A stretch of DNA of 64,000 nt from Eretmocerus hayati. Its lineage: Eukaryota > Arthropoda > Insecta > Hymenoptera > Aphelinidae. Positions 1 through 12,312 of the stretch are shown in pieces. The stretch covers positions 149,425,121 to 149,489,120 of the forward strand of contig CM056742.1 in the NCBI GenBank assembly GCA_029851415.1, given 5' to 3'. Made by a program: the position numbers and the translations under genes. Below the pieces are notes generated by a model, which saw only the letters and a list, made by a program, of their open reading frames with translations, had not been told where the DNA came from and did not search any database. The first letter of the stretch is position 1. Each line of letters begins with the position of its first letter.

Positions 1-3000
1 CGTGGAATTGAAAAATTGAGAAATTGAAAAATGCAATGTCATAGCACAGAATAGAACCATTAATTCGAATATAATATAAACGTAATCTATACGCTGGAGA
101 ATTATCACTACGAAGAAAGGACACCAGCCTTTATAGTTTTCACTTCAAACGCACTTGATTTCGAAAAGTGGGGACTTCGCGGTTATACTCATTAAAATTG
201 AGAGTATTTGCTCACGGGATTCAAACGGCACGCGGCTACTAATCTTGGCTTATTGGTCGCTTTCTGTGCATCTTTCAAAGTAAACAGCATCTCTAGAGTC
301 ATCCATTTTCCGACCGTGGAATATTACAGAATTGCTGTGGAGTGAAAGGTTGCAGTCGTCGTTTCTTTGCCCAATCCAAAGAGAGCCGTACTTCAGGGAA
401 AGTCACCCCATACAAGCTCGAAAAAGGCAATATTAGCTGAGTACGTCAGTGACGTTTTCCGTGAGTGAGATCGAGAGACGTCGAAACGACACATTATGTT
501 TTATGTTTTTTGCCTGATATCATGTGAACTTCAAAGCCGTAGCCATTGAGTATTGTCATGGATTAGATTTGCATTGGTATAAGTGAGCGCATCTTTAGAG
601 AACCTATACCGATGAGAACAAGTGTAATCACATAGCAGTATTGACGAGATCGACCAAATTTCCCAGAGATCATGATAGGTTTGATGACAATCTTGATTGC
701 CAATGAAAACGAGAATCGTATCTGTTATAATCTTCTAATTAGGATTTGAAGGAAGTTTTAGTCAAAATGGGCCATGATATCTCATTTAGATTCTAGGAGT
801 GGTATTCCCCAAGTCATTTCCACAAACAATTCCATTATTCCCTGAAAAAATTCACACGAACTTTTTTTACAAGGATATTTCCTATGTATTTAGTAGACTT
901 CCGATCCAAACATCTCGATTGGAGAAATTACAAAGTCTAAAGTAAATTGATTTTTTGACATTACAGACAGTTTCATATTTGAAAAACTTGTGCATCAGTT
1001 GCTGTCTTGAAATCCTGCAGTCAAAAAACTTGAAACTTTGGATTTTTTAGTCAAACGTGGTCATAATGATGAGAGAATGATTGATGGCGAGTCTCAAAAA
1101 TGACGTGATTAGCGTATCCAAATTTATTTGGCATTTTGAATCAACGCGTGTCTCGGCGAAAGGGTTTCAAATTCATCCATCGTTATGGATATCTGGGTCA
1201 TAATCGATCACCATGACCCAACGCGCAGAGGGAGTTCTAGGGGTTTTAGAAACATTTTGGTTGACTCCCAATGTTTCTGGTGGAACGGTAATAAACTCTC
1301 ATTGCCAAAAGATTTCCTTGTCGTCCAATGAAAATCACCCAAGCTACTAGATAACTTCTCCGTAGTTGAGTTTGTCAATCTTCCTCTACTGAGCGCGTTG
1401 TTGTGATTCCAAGAATTTTCGGCGGAATATAGATAAACCTTTCTAGGGCATTATCACTTACAGTTTCATTATAAAAGACAAATCTAAAACAAAATCCTCC
1501 AAACGCACCACTGTTCCAGTAACATAGTATATATGTACATGTCGACGCCAATCTCCACAAGAGGGGTGTCAAACGACCGGGTCATCCAAATTCTCTTCTC
1601 GAATTCGAAATTTGCGACCTCTTTCGTATCTCCGCTCATCCTACAATCTCGATTCTGCGACAAACGACGGCGACGACGACGACGATCCTGGGCCATCCAT
1701 ATAGATGTATGCAGAAATGCGCGATTCGTTTGCCAGGCAGGCACAGCATCACCATCACCAGAGTCGTTCGTCGATCGGAAAAAACGTTCGCGTTATATCT
1801 ACATATTGCCGGTCAAATAAACGCAACGTCAGCGGCGTCAATGTCCGCAGAGCAGATTCTGCGGGTGCAAATAATTTTTTTTTCTTCTCGGCTCGCGCGC
1901 GCAAAAAAAAGGCTTTCGAAACCCACGGACACCTGTCATTTTTCCCTAATGCGTTTAGTTGGCTTGCTCTGATACGATGGCAAGGCTGCTGTCGTCATTC
2001 GATGTGGAAAGCTCTTACTGTACTCTCTGAAAAAAAATACAAATGAACATCGAACTGATGCTGCAGGAACTGTATGTATGTATATGCATCTATCTATATC
2101 GATTTCACGTCTGACGGGGTCATAATATTCCCAAGTGATCATGTGTGGGTTATATCGACTACCTCATCGTGAGCATCGGTCGTGTGATGCTAGGACACCG
2201 TTCGATGCATTATTATAACGGACCAATGCCATCGACTGCTCATTAATTCGTGCCTGAGCGAACCGGGCTATTATTATTATTATTGTTGCACCCTCTTCTC
2301 TATATGTGGAGGCCAAAATGTTGTCGACGGGCGATGCAAGCCGTAATCAGAGTGCGGCAACGATACCACGGTGTCGATTGTCGGCTTTGGGAAGCTCGTT
2401 TAGCCATCCGACTATTCGAAATGCCAAGTGAGAATTATTCGTAGCGAATGGAATTTGCGGATTTATTTAATGGTCTCTCTCGCTCTCTCTTTGGTCAGCT
2501 TGGTGATAGTTTTGAATCGATGTCTCTCGTCTGTCGAATTAAATTCTCTGATTGCTCGAGCTTCAACCCTCTCTCTCTCTCATTCTTTTTCTCTTTGTTT
2601 CACCACGTATTTCTTTTCAATTTGGCCGGTCGATTTGCACATGAAAGCTAAAAAAAGAGATGCTGCACGAATGAGAGGATATTTGATTACTATTGAATTT
2701 TATGCGCGATACTCGAGTGAATATCAATTGTCCACTTAGCGCGCCGGCACTCCATATATATATAAGGGGGATCAATTTCAACGAATAAGTCGAGATCGGT
2801 GGCAATTTTATTCGATTAGTTCATTTCAATTTTACATTACCCTGTCTCAATTCCAATGTGTATAATGGGTTGATAATTGAAGATAGCTGTCGTTGTAAAA
2901 TTGATAGGTAATGTGTTTCAACACTAAATGTCTTTGATGGGCCGTTTATCACTCCAGCCTCATGTATCAAGTGAAATATCGAGAAATAATATAAAAGATA

Positions 3001-5249
3001 TCTTTCTCTTTAGAATGTTTCTTATGCCATTCTTGCTCATTATATTCGAGACTACTGTTGCGAATAACTTCTCCGATATATTCCGTTTCAGAACATGCAA
3101 CTCAATTCTATGAGAAACTCACAGGGACAGTCGGCCAAATTACAAAGGAATGAACATAGTCTAATGTTTTTGACAAGAGTTACAGTGCTGATATGAAAAT
3201 ATTAATCCATTGCTTCAGGATATTCTGAATTTTCTAGTACTCTAGAGTTGAACTGGCTCCAACAAAATTCAGACAGCCCATGCTCAAATCTGGTAAAATT
3301 AAGAAAACGCGATTCATCAAAAATCAATCATCTCCCTGTCTTGACGTAGAGATATTTCGTTTTCGTTTGGAAGTGCAACTGACTAGTCAGAGTGAATCGA
3401 GCCGACTTTGGAATAGCATGTGAGAATTTACCGGCAATACTTTCCATGCTTTTCAGCCAGATAAAGATGCGATTTTCGCGGAAGGTCCGCTGGAATGAGG
3501 GGGGTGGGGGCAGATCCTCAAAGTTTCAATCGAAAAAAATCGAGAACTCGCGCCAAAGTTCTTAGGGATGGATTAGCCATCTTGGATTCTGATGTCATAT
3601 TGACCTTTATACCCCGCATAAGTGTGACAAGGAAGTATCACTCCAACTTTTTTGTCGCACTCATTGCTGGCATGGGGTCCAACATGGAGATGGAAGCATC
3701 TTTCCATGGAATCAATTTTTGGATTCGCTCTTGGATACGGAATGATTCAAATATTTCTTGTTAAGAATCTATGGCGACACATCAACACCACTGATTCGTA
3801 TAGGCACCCAGAAAGATGTGACTCTATAAATAGCTCATTCATTGATTTCCAATTGACAGTGATTTTGTCAGACATCAGCCAGCTCTCTTTCGGCGTGGCC
3901 TTGTCTGATCATGCAAAGTCACAAACTTAGGGTGATCCAGAAGAGGAGGAGACTAATATACGGTAGGGAGGAAATGCTGCTCATTTTGGCTTCTCGCGAC
4001 GTAGGGTGCCAGGGTTGCAACTCAGGAACACGAAATGCGTTTGCTACATGTAGGGAGAAAATACGTCGGCGTTGCTCAGCTGCTCCAACGGCCAAAGTGG
4101 ACGAGTCCACATTTTCCAACAGAGGGACTGATTCCTGGAGAACCTCAGGTCTCGATTCTTGGAGTTGCTCGCTAAGAATACCACTCCGGCTGCAGCTTTG
4201 CCGAGTACATAAGTTTACCTTCCCCCGCTCCACGCACCTGAAAAACAACCTGAGGGGTTGCATATGTTGCTCAAAATCACTCGATGCAACCAATCAGACG
4301 TCAACAGAACCCCTAAGAAAACCGTGCGATCGGCTGAGGATTATTTATGCAGCTCTTTTCAATGCAGTCCCACTGATTTTAATTTCAAACGGTACGGCAC
4401 ACAGTGGAGCCAAAACGATAGAATTTCGCATAAATTGACTTTACGCGGATTCTCAACCGTTCGGCACGATTCAAAAGAAATTTTTTTCGTTTGTCTCTAT
4501 CGTATAGACTGTGTCTGCGCAAAATCTGATTTCAAATCTTCTGATGCATCAAAATCATGGTAAACGGCAAACTTGAAAAAAATACAAAATATCGTGATCT
4601 TTCTATGCTTAATTGGTAATCTATCATAATTTTTGTCAAATCATATAAACAGTGACTGGAACGTGTCTAAATGAGATTTTGAGACTTTACCGAATAGTCC
4701 TTGAGCCCGCCAGCACCGCAGATCTCTTGTGATCGGTAATCTCAGGAATGCGAGATCTTATCTCATTCTGGGCCTAACCAATCCGTTTTATGCTGCTATG
4801 TAATCTCCAAAGTAACTTGGATATCGACCATTATTAGATCCAGACGACTTGAACCCAGGTAGAACTATTTGATGCATCTAAAGTTGAAAAAACTCGATTC
4901 TTCAGAATTTCAAATCCATGGAGATTACGAGCAGATCAAAAATCATGACACAATGCTGATGTTGACGACTTCTCCACCAATGCGAGTGATTTTGATGTAC
5001 TGTAGTGATAATTATCTGTCGTTTGAGCTCAAATAGAGCTTTGTAAATTGCCGCCAAAGTCCAGGGGATTCGGTCATTTACGTTATATTACCTTCATCCA
5101 CGTCTGTATCTAATCATGATTCTGAGGCACCATGCAGCTCAAGTCAAAATTTGCGCAGATACAGCTTAAACAGCAGGGGAAAACGAAGAAACGTCCTCAT
5201 AAATCATGTTGATCGATCAAGAATCCGCGTAAAGGCGATTCATGCGTAA
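1..5249. other. Non-coding DNA upstream of the first visible exon
   Basis: No exon could be supported here. Open frames of 60-175 codons exist (the longest is at 3911-4438 on +), but they show no recognisable domain and no convincing splice context. Short low-complexity tracts occur: a CGA-rich run near 1661-1690, an ATT run at 2269-2284, and CT-rich tracts near 2470-2600. A TATATAAGG motif lies near 2757-2765 with no supported transcript. If the DIP gene starts left of the window this is intron. I looked for the conserved end of DIP Ig1 (a GWYMCQ-type motif) and did not find it. Confidence 0.5.
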
Positions 5250-5640
5250 TTTTACAGTTTTGGCCCAACTGTGCGACGGTATGTTGCCAAACTATTCCAC
5301 GGTGAGGAAAACTAGCCAAAGGCCGCGATTCCTTTGAGAGTTATTTGATGAAAGCTTACAATTGAGTCAACACTCGACACGATACCTTACCTTTTGTAGA
5401 ACACCGACGGAAACCTTTATCCATTTCTTCCGCGCCATCGTAGTCATCGTCGATATCCTGGTTGGCTTCACGAGCGCCTAAACAAAATCGGACGTCCCCA
5501 CTTTGCTTCATCACCACGACAATCGGATTTAAATATTCGCTTGTTGACTTCTCAATCTTGCCTTACTCGCACAAACGTTGAATTTCAGCATCGGCCTTAT
5601 CATATAGTAATGCATTGGGACCGGATACTGTTTGGGCTTA
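5250..5640 (-). pseudogene. Decayed Ty3/gypsy-type reverse transcriptase fragment
   Basis: Read on the minus strand from about 5600 downwards, one frame gives DKADAEIQRLCE, a stop, then GKIEKSTSEYLNPIVVVMK and VRFCLGAREANQ. This matches the N-terminal part of the RT domain of Ty3/gypsy LTR retrotransposons (the family pattern is EIQRLLE.GIIE.S.S...P.V.V followed by R.C.D.R.LN). Further down, in a shifted frame, LSKESRPLASF resembles the region around the catalytic-fold start (…QIPL..ES R..TAF). At least two stops and frame changes are present, so it is dead. No LTRs, protease or integrase were found next to it, so it looks like an isolated fragment. Confidence 0.75.
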
Positions 5641-7879
5641 CGTGGATTGATTGTCATTCTCGTCATTCAAAATCGATTTGAAAGAAAACAGAATCACGGA
5701 ATCGAGTATATCATCTGGCCAAATATGCCCGTCCCTCTCAAACATACTCAACATATTTCAAAATCCTTCTCACATAAGAAGTTCGCCAGAAAGCACTCAC
5801 CTAACATTATATTTTTAATAGAATTTTGGGTTGAATCGAAATCCTTTTGAAGCAAAGCGAAACGAAAATCGGGGCCGACATTATCCCCTCACCCATCACC
5901 CTCTCGCAAAATTTTTCTTAGAAGATCTTGTAGAATGATTTATTCGGCAAAATTCACGAATTCAGAATGCAGCACTCAGGTGGAATCGGGAAGACGTTCT
6001 TCTCCTGCACACGCACCCCTTCACTTTCTCGCGGGCATTCTCACGCGCAGAGTGGCAGTACCGTCAGTGTTGGCATCTCTCACTCTCTTACGCCTTGGAA
6101 GCGACTTTTCCGTACACCGTCAACATATATACATCCCTTATACTCTACTGCTACCACTTCTCTTTCTCACTCGCCCTTTCTATGCTATATATACCAAAGA
6201 GTCAAGGCGCCCGCGTTCGCGCTTTCAGATGCAAATTCCATCATAGCTCTCCTCTTGGGGGAACGAGCCGGGTAATGACATGTGCGCATAGCTGACTCTC
6301 ACTCGAGCTTTTCTTCCCGCAAGCTTCTGTGTATAGTACACGTCTGTCGTCGTCATATACCTATATATATACTATGCGATGCCTGTATATATACCGTGTT
6401 GTGTGCTTTGTGAAAGCTCGAAGCCGCTGACATTGGTATAGTATTCGTATCTATGGAAATTTCTGCCGTCAACGCGAAATACGAATCCATTCGAACAACT
6501 GGAGAATCCGGACCAGCAGCGCGGCAATATTTGAAAAAATGCGAAGGTGTAGGTACAGAAAGTGAGAATGCGAGCTATATAACCTTCGTTATGTTACGGG
6601 ACGTAAACTTCAGGGCCCATGAAATCTGGATGATATCGAAACTTTGTTACCCTTACACGATTCTTAGATGGTCAGATAAAACTGTGTATGACACATTCGG
6701 GCAAAAATGGTACGTTTATATTCCAATGCATACGCAAAATCTTTCGTATGATGTTGAAGATCACGATTCAGGAGTTAAAGTCTTGCGATGAGATATTTCA
6801 CCTCACAATTGTTCAAAATTGATTCAACAAATAGCCAAAAATTTTGGTGGCCAAATTTTTAGAAATTTTTCCATTTAGTATTTGAGAATCGGTTGAAAAT
6901 TTCCTCAGTGAATTCACTTTTTGTATGCAAGTTTGCAGTCAATACCCAGATGAGTGTTTGGAATCTGGGCCATAAATTTACCTCAAACGTTGGAAATAGT
7001 TTATTTTCAAAACCGAAAAATAGTATTCAGAGCTGTAGATACTAACACTCAAGGATTTCCGATTTGCAGCACAAAAGATCATGGGCCCTTGTAATCAATG
7101 CTGATGCTTTGTGCTGTGGATTGGTGATACTTGAGCATTAGGGACTATAGCCCTGAATATCTTCTTTTGGTGCTAAAAAAAATTATTCCAAAAGCTTCAG
7201 CCAAATCTGTGATCCAGATTTGGAACATTCTCCTGGTGATTATCGATCAATGTCAAGTTTCGTTGATGGTTATTATCCCACACCCGAATTAATCAACATG
7301 AGAGCTGGACTCTGAATGAAACTCCGTATAATTCCTCGAACATTGAGAAAAAAAGTCAACTTCGAATTTTCACTTTTATCCCCCTGGTAATGAATTCTCA
7401 CGTACACTGAAACTTGCAGTGACACAAGGTAATATGATTGTCGTCGATAATGAAAATAAATGCTGTATCGCAAAAAAACTTAGACGGATGAGATCATAGT
7501 TTTGAGGGATAATCAGCTAATTGGTAAAAATGGAAAATTCTCGATAAATCTACTTCTTTTGATGAAGTGAGTAAGTGAGAAAAAATTTACAGCACGGAAA
7601 AAGACAACGACAATTTCTCTTTGAACATTTTACGCGCAGCATCTTGATTTGTCTTCTATCCTCGTTTTCATATTGTTTGAGAGAGCACACTGGAATGAAC
7701 AAGAATCTGGTATGTATTCAAGGGAATTCCCTCGGATTAAATCACGTGATGAATTGCAGATACCATCAGTTTTCAAAGCAATGAATGAGATGGTCAAATC
7801 GATCAAGTTGAATGGATTGTCACAGACTTTGTAGGTATCTAACAAGTGATTCATGGTATGGTCGTTCGTATGATTGCAG
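5641..7879. other. Non-coding DNA before the Ig2 exon
   Basis: No supported gene. Around 5980-6440 is a patch richer in CG and CT dinucleotides, with short TATATA tracts, of the kind that recurs in this window (also near 17500-18300, 20700-20960, 30620-31300, 46830-47400 and 59700-60070). An open frame at 6453-6791 (+, 112 codons) has no recognisable domain. The last bases, TGATTGCAG, form the splice acceptor of the exon at 7880. Confidence 0.5.
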
Positions 7880-8038
7880 TGCCTCCAAACATCGACGATT
7901 CACTAAGTTCGTCGGACACGATTGTGCGGGAGGGCGCCAACGTGACGCTCGTTTGCAAGGCGACGGGTAGCCCAATGCCGAGCATACGCTGGAAGAGGGA
8001 CGACAACAACAAGATTACTATCAACAAAACTTTGTCCG
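7880..8038 (+). CDS. DIP/lachesin-family Ig protein, exon for first half of Ig2
   Basis: This exon encodes PPNIDDSLSSSDTIVREG, then GANVTLVCKATGSP and IRWKRDDNNKITINKTLS. This is the B-to-E strand half of an I-set immunoglobulin domain: the first disulfide Cys sits in VTLVCKA and the core Trp in IRWKRDD. The family is the insect DIP/lachesin group, GPI-anchored or secreted surface proteins that bind Dpr proteins during synaptic matching. The acceptor is TGATTGCAG and the donor is TCCG/GTGAGT, both phase 1, as is usual between Ig-domain exons. Two N-glycosylation sequons (NVT, NKT) are present. The next exon, at 9939, completes the domain. Family confidence is high. I cannot assign a particular DIP paralogue. 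Confidence 0.93.
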
Positions 8039-8697
8039 GTGAGTGATGATGAAATCGACTTTATTAAGTCACAATGCATCAATGATGAGTAATTCGGGCA
8101 GTGAATGTTCCGATGGAAGCACCGATGGTTTCAAAGTGGATATTCGTCTTACTTGCAAATATTTCATATGGCTCATTTTCAAATATTGAATTCATTTGAG
8201 TGATTTTATCGATCCATCAATTTTCGTTATTTTGACTTGGGGAAAATTAGTTGTTCCACGGCGTTGCAGAAAGCTCTGATCGTTCTCATTCGATATCAAA
8301 GACAATCTAAAAAGCTATGCACGTAAGTATGGAATCATAGCTCAGAACAAAAATAATTCCATAGAATGATTCTGAATTCGTTCAACCTCCAAGCTTGTTG
8401 AAAATTTAAGAATTCAAATCGCACAGGTTTAAACGAAAGATCACTGTAAAATTGATGTATCTTTGAATACTGAGCGACATTTCGAAACAAGACACTGTAA
8501 GATTGAATTTCCTCAAATGAGTACGATTGTAGCTCACAGTTTTATGGGTTAGTAATAGATGTATAGCGTCATTGCTTCGCTCGCTACCGCTTGTTTGACT
8601 TGATGGTTTGATTTGTTTGGTTTGGATAGTGATCTATTGACGATAGTATTAAGAAGAGGTTCCTCGTGAAGTTCGTGAAGGGTAAGATTCATTGAAC
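8039..8697. other. Intron sequence, first part of a 1.9-kb intron
   Basis: The intron between the two Ig2 exons runs from 8039 (GTGAGT) to 9938 (TTTACAG). This first part is AT-rich and shows no gene or clear repeat. The rest of the intron is filled by a fold-back element and a minisatellite element, listed separately. Confidence 0.7.
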
Positions 8698-8941
8698 TGG
8701 TGCCGTTGAGGGCTTCGACAGAAAGTCCGCGATGTTCTTTACTCCATTCTTTCTCCCGTGTATAAGTATGGGCGCTTGCTTTTTATCCCGTTTTTTTCCG
8801 TGGAAATAGCGCCATTGCGCGCCCGTGGCCTCGCCCGTGGCGGCCACTGCAACGAAAGTGCCTATGCTTATACACGGAGGGGAAAAATGGAGAAAAGAGC
8901 ATCGCGCACTTTCTGTCGAGGGCCTTATTGTAATAACCACT
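8698..8941. mobile_element. Fold-back MITE with ~70-bp inverted arms
   Basis: The left arm near 8705-8775 (GAGGGCTTCGACAGAAAGT … CCGTGTATAAGTATGG) is repeated in reverse complement near 8865-8935 (CCTATGCTTATACACGG … ACTTTCTGTCGAGGGCC). Identity is roughly 80-85% by eye over about 70 bp. The loop is GC-rich, with CGCCATTGCGCGCCCG. There is no coding capacity, so it is a non-autonomous element. The terminal bases and target duplication are unclear, so the superfamily is not assigned. It directly abuts the C-rich left side of the minisatellite element at 8946. Confidence 0.75.
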
Positions 8942-8945
8942 TACC

Positions 8946-9653
8946 AGCCCGTTCAGCCACCCACTCATAAACCTATTTACCCGCCAGGCCGTCCATCAAC
9001 GTGCCCACCCACCAAATCTCCCGCGCCCCCACCAATAACCCACATGGCCGCGTATTATGTTTTAGTTAGCCCAGCCCAGCCTCGGCCAGACTGTTCCAGA
9101 TCGTCTCCAACCATTCCAGACCATTCTAGACTACACCACACCGTTCCAGATCGTATCAAACCATTTTAGACCACCCATCATGACCGTATCCAACCGTTAT
9201 AGGCCACTTCAGACCGTTTTGAACAGTTCCAGACCATCCCAGGCCGTACCAGAACGTTCCAGATCGCGTTGGACCATTTCAGACTATTCCAACCCGTCCC
9301 AAATCCAACTAGTACGTCTCAAAGAAGATGGCAATTTAAGACTATTCTAGACCGTACCAGAAAGTCCCAAATCGTTCCAAACTGTCACATATCATACCAG
9401 ACCGTTTCAGAATATTCCAGACCGTATACCCGGACGTTCAAGACCGTTCCAGTCCGTCCCAGATCGTCCCAGACCGTTTCTAACCATCTCAGACTGGACC
9501 AAATCATCCATCCACCTGACAACCTACCCGACCACTTACCAACCGATCCGACTATGAGCCCATCCATGGCCCATACGGCCACCCATTATACTTCACCCCT
9601 TCCACTTAGGCAATCTGATACGCGGGATGCGGACGGCCAAATTCTGGCTGGGC
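8946..9653 (+). mobile_element. Capped minisatellite element, copy 1
   Basis: A C-rich segment (8946-9065) is followed by a degenerate array of roughly 10-11 bp units with core AGACCG (CCAGACCGTTCC-like, 9080-9500). It ends in a conserved cap module of about 150 bp (9505-9653) that terminates in CAAATTCTGGCTGGGC. The same cap, with the same polarity relative to the array, occurs at 44591-44715 and, inverted, at 38760-38910 and 21590-21760. The C-rich left segment has short stretches like the cap (CCCACATGGCCGCGTATTATG), which suggests a second, older cap copy. No transposase is present. Confidence 0.7.
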
Positions 9654-9938
9654 GTTCAGTTATTATGATTTCACAAAACTGAACGAAATACCACCTCATA
9701 TGTATGAATGCAATTCACAGAACATTTACAAGAATTTCACCCATTTTCAGCAAGATTAAATGAAAAATTAGACTCTCTTAGTTCGAGAGATTACAACAGG
9801 TTGCTCAAACACTGATCACATACTCAAATTACGCATGCAAAGTCAACCTTTTCATGAAACATGAACATTTCAACAACCTAGATTGTTATCATTTGAACGA
9901 AGCATACAGTTAAAGTGAATCGAGTACGTTATTTACAG

Positions 9939-10067
9939 TACCAGAGTGGACGGGCAACACGCTGGAGATGACGCGAATTTCGAGGCTCGATATGGGAAAC
10001 TACCTCTGCATAGCGAGCAACAGCGTACCACCCTCGGTCAGCAAGCAGATCAAGGTGTCCGTCGACT
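9939..10067 (+). CDS. DIP/lachesin-family Ig protein, exon for second half of Ig2
   Basis: With one base carried from the exon ending at 8038, the frame reads V-PEWTGNTLEMTRISRLDMG, then NYLCIASNSVPPSVSKQIKV and SVD. The second disulfide Cys lies in the canonical D.G.Y.C motif (DMGNYLCIASN). The segment VPPSVSK…VSVD is the conserved Ig2-to-Ig3 linker of DIP proteins. The acceptor is TTTACAG/TA and the donor is GACT/GTAAGT, both phase 1. The carried T joins TT of the exon at 49314 to give the Phe of the family's conserved F-PPMLWIP junction, which confirms linkage across the 39-kb intron. Confidence 0.93.
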
Positions 10068-11085
10068 GTAAGTACACATACATTCGTACATACATCTTTC
10101 AAGCTTTCAATTGACCCATCCCATCACAACCAAATTCAACCTGTACATATATACCGTTATCACACAACTCGGCGGGTACTGTGTATAGACGTGAGAAACG
10201 ATCCTCCAGCAGAGAATAAATACCAGTCGTGGCTTTGATGCAACCCCATACATGTATTTCCTCGTCAAACAGTCGACTTGAGAGTGTTGCTTGTATATAC
10301 CATACTCTGCAATGGATGATGGCGAGTGCTTTTCAGGAGTCGCGCAAAGAGAGCTCCGGATAGGATAAGTGCTTGACTTCTTCGTGGTGTGCTTGTGGCT
10401 TCTCCTTTTGATTCGATAGTGGGATTGCTTGCTCTGTTTGTAAAGAGTTGGTCAATGGAACGGTGGCTTTTTTCAAAGTCGAACGTGAATGAGCTTTGAT
10501 TTCTGATCTGAGCTTCATTTGGAATGTATCGTACATAAAGTGAATTTTCTGGGCAAATTTACATAGCACTCAAATGCGTTAATGAAATTTGAGACCCTGC
10601 CCACTCAAATGATCAAAGTTCGTAAGAGAATGAAAACATTGTCTTCTTGTAAGCGCCTCTTTTACATTTGAGGAATCCTTTTTCATTTGAACTCCGATTT
10701 ATTGCCATCATCCACAGGCTACCTGCTACATCTCTATTTAATATTGTATCGATTCCAAATTTCTGCAATCACACGTCTCTTCAGATTTGAAACACCTCTC
10801 GACAATACAACTGGAACACCAGGGAGACACAAATTTTATAACGTGTTATGGTCACACTCAAATAGAGTTTATTTTATTGAAGAAAATCGAAAGGACATGG
10901 GGGCCCTATAGATATATATCAGTATTATGAAGATTCGTCTACAATATTTAAATTATTAACTGAATGCTAATAAATCAAAGGAATGTCAAAACCATGAATA
11001 GTGATTGAATGGTGACATACCATCAAAACAACTGATAGATAAACTGAAAAAAAGAACCAGCGAAAACCAGATAGACTAAATCATA
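10068..11085. other. Intron start, no gene
   Basis: AT-rich intron sequence. Minus-strand frames at 10333-10569 have no recognisable domain. Nothing else is supported before the LINE tail at 11086. Confidence 0.6.
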
Positions 11086-11760
11086 TGTTGCAAAACAGAA
11101 TTTTTCACCAACAACTCAAAATTAGGATTTCATTGATTCCGAACAACGTGACTTGGAAGCTTATTCCACAACTTAATACAGCGACGCAGGGTTGATCCTC
11201 TCGAGCCCTGGGAGCTAAATGGTGGCAATCTAAAAGATTGCGTGGACTCTGTACCATAACTGTGATCAAAATCAATAAGTTTCGAGTGAATGTTTGAGTT
11301 CGAATTACGGAGAAACGAAGCAAAATCCAGAATCACGATGTCATGGTAATCATATAATTCATCAATAATTGCAACATTGGATTTTTAGACGAAGGAATGA
11401 AAAAACGGCTGATTAACGAGTCAATTGTTTCGTTTAATGTCACAACGTTTCGACGACTATTTTGTCATCTTCTTCGGGTCTTAAAAATTGATATTTCAAA
11501 CAGTATCATCAGTCCTATGGACTGAAGTCAGATTGGGTTTAGACTCTATTCATCATATGTGTCAATTTTTCATGAATCTTCACATTTCTTTTTCGATCAC
11601 CAATAATTATTGAATCCATGTTACACACGACCATTACTAATATTATTAACACACTTGTGGATAAATACTTCTTGAGATGACTTAGCATAGAAAATCACAG
11701 AGCTATTTGACGATGAAAACAATAAAACACATGACCACGAGATGATACTGTTCAGAATAT

Positions 11761-11815
11761 CAATTTTTAAGACCTGAAGAAGATGACAAAATAGTCGTCG
11801 AAACGTTGTCACATT
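11761..11815 (+). ncRNA. Hammerhead-ribozyme-like motif (candidate)
   Basis: In order: GAC (11771-11773), CTGAAGA (11774-11780, fits CUGANGA), one extra A, a stem GATGAC/GTCGTC (11782-11787 with 11794-11799, loop AAAATA), GAAA (11800-11803), CGTT, then GTC (11808-11810), which pairs with the opening GAC. Outside this, TTTAA and TTAAA can pair. This is the layout of a hammerhead with a very short stem III. The inverted arm on the minus strand has CCGAAGA instead of CTGAAGA and GTG instead of GTC, so only the + arm keeps the core. Activity is not shown. The bulged A and the two-base stem III are weaknesses; short stem III is known for retroelement hammerheads that act as dimers. Confidence 0.4.
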
Positions 11816-11990
11816 AAACGAAACAATTGACTCGTTAATCAGCCGTTTTTCCATTCCTTCGTCGAACCATAACGAGTGATAATAGCAATATGGATTTGAC
11901 GTGCGCATCTCGTTGCATGATCAGCCCACATTCCTAATACATTACATCATCCTTCACTCCTACCCAACACGTGTGGATGAGTCATCGGTT

Positions 11991-12284
11991 GTAAGCCGGC
12001 GTTTTACTGGTTTACCAAAATATCTCACGTTAAATGCACGTAAACCGGCGTTTTACCCGTTTACCAAATTTTCTCACGTTAAATGCACGTAAACCGGCGT
12101 TTTACTGGTTTACCAAATTTTCTCACGTTTAATGCACGTAAACCGGCATTTTACCGGTTTACCAAATTTTTCAACGTAAACGAAACGTAAGCCGCTCGCT
12201 CCTTGGCTTACGAAATTTTTACATGCTAAATTCACGAAAGCCGCGGTTTGCCCGGCTTACCGAGAAAACCACGGGTATATAAGG
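11991..12284 (+). repeat. Six 49-bp tandem repeats in the LTR U3 region
   Basis: Units start at 11991, 12040, 12089, 12138, 12187 and 12236, exactly 49 bp apart. Each holds a dyad of the form GTAAACC…GGTTTAC, separated by CGGCGTTTTACT-like spacers. Units one to four are near identical; the two next to the TATA box have diverged. The position and dyad structure suggest a transcription-factor-binding enhancer array. Confidence 0.9.
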
Positions 12285-12312
12285 ACGGCCGCTAGAGCCA
12301 CCCATCATCAGT
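12276..12312 (+). promoter_or_regulatory. LTR core promoter: TATA box and arthropod initiator
   Basis: TATATAAG is at 12276-12283 and TCAGT at 12308-12312. The spacing from the first T of the TATA box to the initiator A (12310) is 34 bp, within the normal range. TCAGT is the usual arthropod Inr, which supports an insect host. The expected start of transcript (and of the R region) is about 12310. Confidence 0.75.

Noticed and set aside
2755..2771. TATATAAGG promoter near 2757
   Set aside because: No initiator at the right distance and no transcript or exon downstream; TATATA runs are common here.
3911..4438. 175-codon + frame with Cys/Arg-rich protein
   Set aside because: No domain, no splice context, and an equally long frame on the opposite strand.
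9590..9653. Peptide TRDADGQILAG conserved in three cap modules
   Set aside because: Most differences inside this short stretch are third-position, which looked like coding constraint, but the adjacent codons differ freely and copy 4 breaks the peptide.
11387..11867. Full Penelope-like retroelement
   Set aside because: Only the inverted arms and a hammerhead-like core are present; no reverse transcriptase or GIY-YIG coding sequence was found, so only relatedness is suggested.
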